The notes under the pieces: model-generated
Told to the model about the DNA's origin: nothing
Seen by the model: only the letters and a program-made list of their open reading frames with translations
Database searches by the model: none
Program-made: the position numbers and the translations under genes
Source: DATBDE01 sp045805605
Lineage (GTDB): Bacteria; Actinomycetota; Thermoleophilia; Solirubrobacterales; Solirubrobacteraceae
Length of the DNA: 21,186 bases
Assembly (NCBI GenBank): GCA_045805605.1
Contig: JBJMKX010000060.1
Coordinates: 1-21,186, forward strand
Reading direction: 5' to 3'
In this document: positions 7,330 through 13,531 of the stretch, piece after piece
How positions within the stretch are numbered: the stretch's first letter is position 1
How the letters are laid out: each line of letters opens with the position of its first letter

Positions 7330-7369
7330 TGGAACAATGTCGAGATTAGCGCTATTGTTCGACGTGTCA
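7330..7369. promoter_or_regulatory. divergent overlapping promoters with GAACAAT/ATTGTTC operator
   Basis: This is one of the few AT-rich stretches in the window. On the minus strand TTGACA (7365-7370), 16 nt, TAATCT (7343-7348) is a near-consensus promoter for the 95-residue gene; a second TTGACA abuts it at 7371-7376. On the plus strand TTGGAA (7329-7334), 18 nt, TATTGT (7353-7358) would serve the MocR gene. A perfect inverted repeat GAACAAT (7332-7338) / ATTGTTC (7354-7360) overlaps both. A second one, CAAAC-AA-GTTTG (7374-7385), lies at the MocR start. These are good candidate autoregulatory operators. Confidence 0.6.
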
Positions 7370-8884
7370 ATGTCAAACAAGTTTGCTTTGTCTGACCTGA
7401 TTGACGGAATCGACCGCCAGGCCGATAGATCGGTGACCGGTCAGCTCGTCGCGGCCTTCGCGGCTGCGATCGAGGACGGCCGGCTCGCGCCGGGCGACAA
7501 GCTGCCCCCGACGCGCGCGCTCGCCGATGCCGCGGGCGTCAACCACCTCACCGCGGCGCGCGTCTACAAGCGCCTGGCCGAGGAGGGCTACGTGACGGCG
7601 CAGGTCGGCCGTGGGACGTTCGTGCGCCTGCGGGCCTCGGCCGTCGTCGCCGAGCCCGACAGCGACGAGTGGCAGCAGTATCTGCTGCCCGAACGACCGG
7701 CGTCATACGCGGAGCAGGTCCATCTCGAGGCGTTCCACAGCCCGTTCGAGCCCGATGTCCTGTCGCTCGGGATCGGCTGGGCGAGCCCCGACACCCTGCC
7801 GACCGACGAGCTGCGGCGCATTGCCAACGAGGTCTTCGACGACATCGGCGGCGAGGCGTTGGCCTACCTGAACGTCGAGGGCTTGCCCATGCTGCGCGAG
7901 GAGCTCGCCGTGCGCGGGCGCGAGGCGGGCTTCGCCACCGACCCCGACGAGATCATCGTCACCAGTGGGGCGCGCCAAGGCCTCGACCTCGCGATCCGCG
8001 CCCTGCTCGAGCCCGGTGACGTCGCCGCGATCGAGTCGCCCACCTTCACCGGCGCGCTGATCTCGCTGCAGCAGTCGGGCGCCCGCGTCATCGGCATCCC
8101 GTTCGACGAGGACGGGCTCGACCTCGACGCGTTCGAGCGCGTGCTCGCGCGCCACGAGATCAAGGTGCTCGTGCTCCAGGCCGCCTGCCAGAACCCGACC
8201 GGGCGTGACATCCCCGCCGACAAGCGGGTGCGGCTCATCGAGCTCGCGCGCGAGCGGTCGTTCTTCATCCTCGAGGACGGGGTCTACGCGACCATGCGCT
8301 ACGAGGGTGAGCCATTCCCGCGCCTGCGCGCCGCCGCGCCCGCGCATGTCATCTACGTCGACTCGCTCTCCAAGACCGTGGGCGGCGGGCTGCGGCTCGG
8401 GTGGGTGGCGGCGTCGGGACCGCTGCGGTCGCGGCTTGCCGCGCTGAAGGCCTCGACCGACGTGCACACCAGCTCGCTCGCCCAGTACATGGGCCTGCGC
8501 TACCTGGCGTCGGGCGCCCACGAGCGCCAGCTGCAGCGCATCCTGCCCTACTACCGCGAGCGCCGCGACGCCCTGCTCGAGGCCCTGGCCACGCATCTCG
8601 GCGGCGAATACACGGCGCCGCACCCGGTCGGGGGCCACCACGTCTGGGTCACGCTCAACCGCCGCATGGACGAGCAGCTCCTGCGCTCCGAGGCGCTGCG
8701 CCACGGGATCACGTACATCCCCGGTGCCGCCGCGACGGCGCAGGCGACCGGGCGTACGAGCATGCGCCTGTCGTTCCCGTTGCTCTCGCCCGACGAGCTG
8801 CACGAGGCGGTGCGGCGGCTGGCCCGCGCGACCGAGTCGGTGCGCCGCCGCGCGGGCCTGGCGGCTACCGCTGCGCCGTCGTAG
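7370..8884 (+). CDS. MocR-type regulator (GntR HTH fused to PLP aminotransferase-like domain)
   Basis: 504-residue protein. A GntR winged helix (about 20-88) contains GDKLPPTRALADAAGVNHLTAARVYKRL and the wing GYVTAQVGRGTFV. A fold-type-I aminotransferase-like domain (about 115-490) follows, with Asn275 in QNPTGR, Asp303 in LEDGVY and the PLP Schiff-base Lys335 in DSLSK, all intact. The C-terminal SMRLSFP supplies the carboxylate-binding Arg. MocR proteins use PLP as a sensor and often activate a divergent gene and repress themselves; here the divergent gene is the 95-residue GNAT-like one. The target pathway (PLP synthesis, GABA, taurine or other) cannot be deduced. ATG at 7370 fits the putative -10; an in-frame ATG at 7337 lies inside the operator. 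Confidence 0.93.
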   Translation: MSNKFALSDLIDGIDRQADRSVTGQLVAAFAAAIEDGRLAPGDKLPPTRALADAAGVNHLTAARVYKRLAEEGYVTAQVGRGTFVRLRASAVVAEPDSDEWQQYLLPERPASYAEQVHLEAFHSPFEPDVLSLGIGWASPDTLPTDELRRIANEVFDDIGGEALAYLNVEGLPMLREELAVRGREAGFATDPDEIIVTSGARQGLDLAIRALLEPGDVAAIESPTFTGALISLQQSGARVIGIPFDEDGLDLDAFERVLARHEIKVLVLQAACQNPTGRDIPADKRVRLIELARERSFFILEDGVYATMRYEGEPFPRLRAAAPAHVIYVDSLSKTVGGGLRLGWVAASGPLRSRLAALKASTDVHTSSLAQYMGLRYLASGAHERQLQRILPYYRERRDALLEALATHLGGEYTAPHPVGGHHVWVTLNRRMDEQLLRSEALRHGITYIPGAAATAQATGRTSMRLSFPLLSPDELHEAVRRLARATESVRRRAGLAATAAPS

Positions 8885-8902
8885 GCGCCCGCCAACGAGC
8901 GA

Positions 8903-9283
8903 CTACGGTGCGCAGCGCTCGCACAGGCCGCTGAAATCGGCCCGGTGCTCGATGTCGCTGAAGCCGTGCTCGCGCGCGATCTCGCTCGCCCAACGGTCGA
9001 GCCGGCAGTCGCGGACCTCCTCGGTGAGGCCGCACTCGCGGCAGACGAGATGGTGGTGGTGACCCGTGCCGCAGAGCCGGAACGCGAGCTCGCCGGAGTC
9101 GCGGTGGAGCCGGTCGGCGACGCCTTCCTCGGCGAGGCGCTGGAGCTGCCGGTAAACCGTCGCGAGCGAAATCGAGGCGCCATCGCCGCGAAGGGCGACG
9201 AAGAGGTCCTGAGCGGAGACCGGGGTCGAGGCGTGCTCGAGCGCCTCGAGGATCTCGGCGCGTTGGCGGGTGGTCCGGGCCAT
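8903..9283 (-). CDS. zur: Fur-family metal regulator, probably Zur
   Basis: 126-residue Fur-family repressor. The DNA-binding winged helix (1-80) includes RQRAEILEALEH, ISLATVYRQLQRLAEEG and the wing. The regulatory HHHH cluster is at 75-78, followed by the structural zinc pair C81-x2-C84 (CRECG) and C121-x2-C124 (CERC) at the C-terminus; His113 and nearby residues complete a metal site. It is divergent from a complete metal-uptake ABC operon with a dyad in the shared promoter, which favours zinc (Zur) over iron, although manganese cannot be excluded. Its ATG is 8 nt from a TAGGCT box, so the transcript may be leaderless. It converges on the MocR gene with only 18 nt between stops. Confidence 0.92.
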   Translation of the reverse strand: MARTTRQRAEILEALEHASTPVSAQDLFVALRGDGASISLATVYRQLQRLAEEGVADRLHRDSGELAFRLCGTGHHHHLVCRECGLTEEVRDCRLDRWASEIAREHGFSDIEHRADFSGLCERCAP

Positions 9284-9343
9284 CTAGGCCAAGCCTAGCG
9301 CGAACGCTAACGAGAATCGTTCTCATGTACACTCGCGGGCCGG
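9284..9343. promoter_or_regulatory. divergent zur / metal-transporter promoter region with Fur/Zur-type dyad
   Basis: GAGAA-TCG-TTCTC (9312-9324) is a perfect dyad like actinobacterial Zur/Fur boxes; the overlapping AACGA-GAA-TCGTT (9309-9321) extends the symmetry. For the transporter, TACACT (9328-9333) is a likely -10 ending 10 nt before its ATG. For zur, TAGGCT read on the minus strand (9292-9297) ends 8 nt before its ATG, and the dyad covers the expected -35. A separate perfect repeat CTAGGC-CAA-GCCTAG (9284-9298) abuts the zur start. One bound repressor could silence both directions. Confidence 0.65.
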
Positions 9344-11128
9344 ATGCAAGCGCTGGTGGCCCTGGCGACACCACTGGCCGCGGTTGCGACACCGCTGGCC
9401 GCGATCGGCGACGTCTTCTCCCTCCCGTTCGTCCAACGCGGGGTGGCCGAGGTGCTGCTGCTCGCCGTCGGAGCCGGGTTGCTCGGCACGTGGATCGTGT
9501 TGCGCGGGCTCGCGTTCTATTCGCACGCCGTGGGCACCGCCGCCTTCCCGGGGCTCGTCGTCGCCGACGGGCTCGGGTTCGCCGCGCCGATCGGGGCCTT
9601 CGCCGCCGCCGCCCTGTTCGCGGCGGCCGTCGGGCGCCTCGCCGACAGCCGCCGGCGCGGCTATGACGTCGTCACCGCGCTGATCCTCGTCGGAGCGCTG
9701 GCGCTCGGGGTGATCCTCGCCAGCGATGTCTTCCACTCCGGCGCGAACGTCGAGACGCTGCTGTTCGGCAGCCTCCTCGTCATCGACGCGGGCGACCTCG
9801 CGCTGGCGGGCGCGACGAGCGCGCTCGCGGTGCTCGCCACGCTGGCCCTCGGGCGCACGTGGCTGGCCACTGGATTCGACGCCGACGCCACCCGCGCGAT
9901 CGGCATGCGCTCGCGGGCGCCGGACCTCATCCTCTTCGCGTTGATCGCACTGGCCACCGTCGCGGCGCTGTCCGCCGTCGGCGCGCTGCTCGTGTCCGCG
10001 CTCTTCGTCGTGCCGGCCGCCACCGTGCGCCTGTGGACCCGCCGGATGCTCCCATGGCAGATCGCCACCGTGGTGCTCGTGGCGGTCGAGGGGGTGGTCG
10101 GGCTGTGGATCTCGGTCGAGTGGAACGCCCCCCCGGGGGCGGCGATCGCGCTGCTGGCAGGCGGCGTGTTCACCGTGGCCGCGTTGGCGCGCGAGGTGGC
10201 GGTGCGGCGCGCCCGTCGTGCCGCCGTGCTCGTGGGCGGGATCGTGGCCCTGGCGGTGGGCGCGGGCGGGTGCGGGGCGGCGGGGTCGAGCGACGGCAAG
10301 GTCGAGGTAGTGGCCACGACCACCCAGATCGGCGACTTCGCACGCGCGGTCGGCGGCAACGCGATCGACGTCCACCAGATCCTCCAGCCCAACACCGACC
10401 CCCACGACTACGAGCCGCGCCCCGCCGACGTCCAGGCTGCAGCCGGAGCCAAGCTCGTCCTCGTCAACGGCGACGACCTCGACGCCTGGGCCACGAAGAT
10501 CGTCGACGAGGCGGGCGGGCATCCGACGGTGCTCGACCTCGGCACGAAGGTGCCGGTCAAGCGCGGCTCCGACCCCCACTGGTGGCACGACCCCGTCAAC
10601 GCGCAGGCCGCGGTCTCCGCCGTCCGCGACGCGCTCGTGCGCGCGGACCCCGGCCACAGGGCCGCCTTCATGCGCAACGCCGCCGCCTATCTGCGCCGCC
10701 TGCGAGCCCTCGACGCCGTCATCCGCGCCTGCTTTGACCGCATCCCGGCGAGCGATCGCAAGCTTGTCACCGACCACGACGCGTTCGGGTACTTCGCGCG
10801 CCGCTACGGCATCGACGTCGTCGGCGCCGTGATCCCGTCGCAGACGACGCAGGCCCAGGCGTCGGCAGGAGACGTCGCCAGGCTCGACGCCGTGATCGAG
10901 CGCGAAGGCGTGCGCGCCGTGTTCCCCGAGAGCTCGCTCAGCCCGAAGCTCGCGCAGGCGATCGCGCGCGACACCGGGGCCACGGCGCGGTACACGCTGT
11001 ACGGCGACACGCTCGGCCCCAAGGGGTCGGCGGGGGCGACGTACCTGGGGATGGAGGCGGCCAACGCGCGGGCGATGGCCCAGGCCTTCACCGGCCGCCC
11101 GGACGCATGCGATGGGGTGCGGCCGTGA
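9344..11128 (+). CDS. fused metal ABC importer: ZnuB-type permease joined to ZnuA-type binding protein
   Basis: A single 594-residue frame. Residues about 25-285 are an ABC-3 family permease: hydrophobic segments, the HAVGTAAFPGLVVAD motif (61-75), and GALLVSALFVVPAATVRL (213-230). Residues 287-310 (RRARR, a hydrophobic stretch, then AGGC) look like a complete lipoprotein signal peptide. Residues about 317-594 are a cluster A-I metal-binding protein with likely ligands His354 (NTDPHDYEP), His412 (DPHWWHDP), His478 (TDHDAFGYF) and Asp555 (YGDTLG). There is no His-rich loop. The residual signal peptide would place the binding domain outside the membrane. A GTG at 10202 preceded by GAGG could start the lipoprotein separately. 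The stop overlaps znuC as GTGA. Zinc is likely from the context. Confidence 0.9.
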   Translation: MQALVALATPLAAVATPLAAIGDVFSLPFVQRGVAEVLLLAVGAGLLGTWIVLRGLAFYSHAVGTAAFPGLVVADGLGFAAPIGAFAAAALFAAAVGRLADSRRRGYDVVTALILVGALALGVILASDVFHSGANVETLLFGSLLVIDAGDLALAGATSALAVLATLALGRTWLATGFDADATRAIGMRSRAPDLILFALIALATVAALSAVGALLVSALFVVPAATVRLWTRRMLPWQIATVVLVAVEGVVGLWISVEWNAPPGAAIALLAGGVFTVAALAREVAVRRARRAAVLVGGIVALAVGAGGCGAAGSSDGKVEVVATTTQIGDFARAVGGNAIDVHQILQPNTDPHDYEPRPADVQAAAGAKLVLVNGDDLDAWATKIVDEAGGHPTVLDLGTKVPVKRGSDPHWWHDPVNAQAAVSAVRDALVRADPGHRAAFMRNAAAYLRRLRALDAVIRACFDRIPASDRKLVTDHDAFGYFARRYGIDVVGAVIPSQTTQAQASAGDVARLDAVIEREGVRAVFPESSLSPKLAQAIARDTGATARYTLYGDTLGPKGSAGATYLGMEAANARAMAQAFTGRPDACDGVRP

Positions 11129-11874
11129 GACGCGATCCGGTGGTGCAGGTGACCCATCTCGCCGCCGGCTACGGCGGGCCGCCCGTGCTCGTCGACGTGG
11201 CCTTCGCCGCCCAGGCGGGCGAGCGGGTCGCGGTGCTCGGTCCGAACGGCGGCGGCAAGTCGACGCTGTTCCGCGTCCTGCTCGGTGAGCTGCCCGCCGC
11301 GCGCGGAACCGTCGAGGTGCGCGGGCGGCGCGGCACCGTGCCGCAGACCGAGCGCTCGCGCCTCGATTTCCCGGTCAGCGCGCTCGACGTCGCGCTGATG
11401 GGCACGCTGAGCCGCCTGCCCTGGTGGAAGCGCCCAGGCCGCGACGAGCACCGGCGCGCCCTCCAGGCCCTCGCGGTCGTGGGGGTCGGAGACCTCGCCG
11501 GGGCGAGCTTCGGCGAGCTGTCCGGCGGTCAGCGCCAGCGCGTACTCGTCGCCCGGGCGCTCGTCCAGGAGGCAGACGTCCTGCTCCTCGACGAGCCGTT
11601 CTCGGGCGTCGACGAGCCGACGGCCCGGCAGCTCGAGGCGCTCTTCGACCGCCTCGCGGGCGAGGGGCGCACGCTGCTCATGGCCACCCACGACCTCGAC
11701 CAGGCGCGCGCTTGGGACCGCGTTCTCTGCCTCAACCGCCGGCAGATCGCATTCGGCCGGCCGGACGACGTGCTCACGCGCGAGGTCCTCGAGGCGACCT
11801 ACGGCGGGGCGGTCGTGACGCTGCCGGAGCGGGGGGAGGGGGCGGTGTTGCCGGCGCACCACCACGAGCACTGA
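11125..11874 (+). CDS. znuC: metal ABC transporter ATP-binding protein
   Basis: ATPase of the metal importer. Walker A is GPNGGGKST, the Q-loop region follows (GTVPQTERSRLDFPVSALDVALMG is typical of Mn/Zn/chelate importers), then signature LSGGQRQR, Walker B VLLLDEPFSG and H-loop ATHD. The 249-residue length is normal. GTG at 11125 is preferred because it overlaps the fusion stop (GTGA) and begins at the conserved domain; an in-frame ATG at 11107 would add six residues. The C-terminus ends in AHHHEH, a possible metal-binding tail. The stop overlaps the next start as TGATG. It probably works as a homodimer under the two permease domains. Confidence 0.94.
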   Translation: MRRDPVVQVTHLAAGYGGPPVLVDVAFAAQAGERVAVLGPNGGGKSTLFRVLLGELPAARGTVEVRGRRGTVPQTERSRLDFPVSALDVALMGTLSRLPWWKRPGRDEHRRALQALAVVGVGDLAGASFGELSGGQRQRVLVARALVQEADVLLLDEPFSGVDEPTARQLEALFDRLAGEGRTLLMATHDLDQARAWDRVLCLNRRQIAFGRPDDVLTREVLEATYGGAVVTLPERGEGAVLPAHHHEH

Positions 11875-12719
11875 TGCTCGAGCCCTGGGCCGACCCCACC
11901 ATGCGACGCGCCTTGGTCGAGGTCGTCCTCCTCGGCTTGGCCGGCGGGGCGCTGGGGTGCTGGATCGTCTTCTACGGGCTCTCGTACTCGGCCGAGTCGC
12001 TCGCCCACTCGCTCTTCCCGGGCCTGGTGGTCGCTGCGCTCGTCGGCGTGCCGCTGCTGCTGGGCGGCGCGGTGGGAATCGTCGTCGCCGCCATCGCGGT
12101 GGCGGCCGCCGCCCGCGCGCCCGAGCTCGGGCGCGACACCTCGGTGGCGGTGGTCGTCACCACGCTGTTCGGGCTCGGGGTGGTGCTGGCGCTCTCGCCG
12201 GAGTCGCCGCCGGGGATCCAGGGCCTGCTCTTCGGCGACATCCTCGGGGTGTCGGACACCGACCTCGCGCTCGCGGCCATTCTCGTGCTCGTCGTCCTGG
12301 CCGGGCTGCGCATGCTGCACGGGCAGCTCCTCGTCGTCGGCTTCGATCGCGCGAGCGCGCGCGCGTTCGGCGGGCGCCCGGCGCTCGTGGACACCGCCCT
12401 GCTGGTGCTGATCGCCGTCGCGATCCTCGTCTCCGTGCAGGCGCTCGGCAACCTCCTCGTCGTTGCGGTGCTGGTCGCCCCCGCGGCCACGGCGCGACTG
12501 CTCGCCCGGCGCATCGTGCCGATGATGGCCGTGGCCTGTGCGGTCGCGATCGTCGCCGGCGTCGGCGGCCTCTACCTGTCCTACTACGCGAGCACCGCCG
12601 CCGGCGCGTCGGTCGCCGGGCTGATGGTCGTCCTGTTTCTGGTCGGGCTCGCCGGTCGCGGAATCAGTCTGCGCCGGCGGCCGCCTTCGCCCGCAGCGCC
12701 GCCTCCAGCCGCCCGGTGA
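11874..12719 (+). CDS. znuB: second metal ABC transporter permease (ZnuB type)
   Basis: 281-residue stand-alone ABC-3 permease with roughly eight hydrophobic segments. The motif SYSAESLAHSLFPGLVV (near residue 40) and LLVVAVLVAPAATARLLARR match the family and align with the permease half of the upstream fusion (YSHAVGTAAFPGLVV; LLVSALFVVPAATVRL). Two different permeases with one ATPase suggest a heterodimeric membrane core. ATG at 11874 overlaps the znuC stop (TGATG). The Arg/Pro-rich C-terminal tail (RRRPPSPAAPPPAAR) lies in a 56-nt overlap with the convergent gene on the minus strand, so this end may be a late extension. Confidence 0.94.
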   Translation: MLEPWADPTMRRALVEVVLLGLAGGALGCWIVFYGLSYSAESLAHSLFPGLVVAALVGVPLLLGGAVGIVVAAIAVAAAARAPELGRDTSVAVVVTTLFGLGVVLALSPESPPGIQGLLFGDILGVSDTDLALAAILVLVVLAGLRMLHGQLLVVGFDRASARAFGGRPALVDTALLVLIAVAILVSVQALGNLLVVAVLVAPAATARLLARRIVPMMAVACAVAIVAGVGGLYLSYYASTAAGASVAGLMVVLFLVGLAGRGISLRRRPPSPAAPPPAAR

Positions 12720-13521
12720 CGCGGGCGACCTCCTCGGTTCGATCCGCGTCCAGCGGACCCGCCAGGGCGGCGTTGGCCGCCTCGCCGACCGCTGCACGGG
12801 CGGCGCGCAGCTCGTCGACGCGCTCTCCCAGGTCGGAGACGTCGGCGTAGGGCTCGAGCTCGGCCAGCGCCGCCTCGAGCGCGACCCGCAGTTGCAGGGC
12901 GGCCTCCCGCATCGCGCCGCGGTCGAGGTCCGCCCGTGCGCGCAACACGAGCTCCTCGCACGCCAGCGGCTCGGCCCGGCCGCCGAGCAGGGCGGCCAGC
13001 CGCTCCTGGGGACGCAGCGCCGCCGCGCGCCGCGACCGGCGCCGGGGCGGCGGCACCTCGACCGCCTCGGTCCACGCGCCGTCGGCGACCTCCTCGCCGC
13101 GCCCGTAGCCAAGCCGCGCGACCAGCGCGTGGTCGCGAACGACGTCGCGCAGCCCCGGGTCGGCCGCGGCGACCCGGTGCGCGGCCAGTGTGCGGTTCAG
13201 CACCGCGACGGCGGCCTGCAGGCGCGCCTCGGCCTCGTCGCCCCGCCCGGCGCGCAGCCACGCGCGGGCGACGTCGGCGTCGGTGAGCGGGTCGACCTCG
13301 ATCACCGTCGCCCGCGAGGTCGGCACCGGCGCCGGGTCGGGCTCGGGCTCGGCGGCGCGCGGGCGGCGGCGGCGCAGCAGCCGCCGCTGGGCGGCGCCGA
13401 GGGTGCGCACCACGAGCACGTGCTCGGGTGCCTCGGCGCCCGGCGAGCGCACGACATAGCGACCGTCCGCGGGCCCGAGCTCCCACGGGAACTCGAGCTG
13501 AGCGAACCGGAAGAAGGTCAG
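12664..13521 (-). CDS. uncharacterised protein, probable CTG start
   Basis: I do not recognise a named family. The frame is open from 13638, but the only ATG/GTG/TTG is GTG at 13452, which would drop a protein-like segment TFFRFAQLEFPWELGPADG encoded just upstream. The only near-cognate start ahead of that segment is CTG at 13521, 10 nt after the hydrolase stop; that gives 285 residues. An N-terminal globular part (to about 45) is followed by an Arg-rich and Pro/Glu-rich linker (about 46-70), then a helical region with TPR-like Ala/Leu/Arg repeats (AWLRAGRGDEAEARLQAA, ALQLRVALEAALAELEPYA). No signal peptide or membrane segment. It follows the cell-wall hydrolase, probably in the same transcript, and overlaps znuB by 56 nt at its end. 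Confidence 0.75.
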   Translation of the reverse strand: MTFFRFAQLEFPWELGPADGRYVVRSPGAEAPEHVLVVRTLGAAQRRLLRRRRPRAAEPEPDPAPVPTSRATVIEVDPLTDADVARAWLRAGRGDEAEARLQAAVAVLNRTLAAHRVAAADPGLRDVVRDHALVARLGYGRGEEVADGAWTEAVEVPPPRRRSRRAAALRPQERLAALLGGRAEPLACEELVLRARADLDRGAMREAALQLRVALEAALAELEPYADVSDLGERVDELRAARAAVGEAANAALAGPLDADRTEEVARVTGRLEAALRAKAAAGAD

Positions 13522-13531
13522 GGCCGCGAGA

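Noticed and set aside
7703..8803. 366-codon minus-strand frame opposite the MocR gene
   Set aside because: Antisense shadow: no family motifs, and the sense strand has intact PLP-binding residues.
8881..8902. Terminator between the convergent MocR and zur genes
   Set aside because: The 18-nt gap contains no stable inverted repeat.
9325..9666. Open frame starting at ATG 9325 next to the metal-responsive dyad
   Set aside because: Different frame from the permease; its translation is Arg/Gly-rich without membrane segments, whereas the frame from 9344 is clearly a permease.
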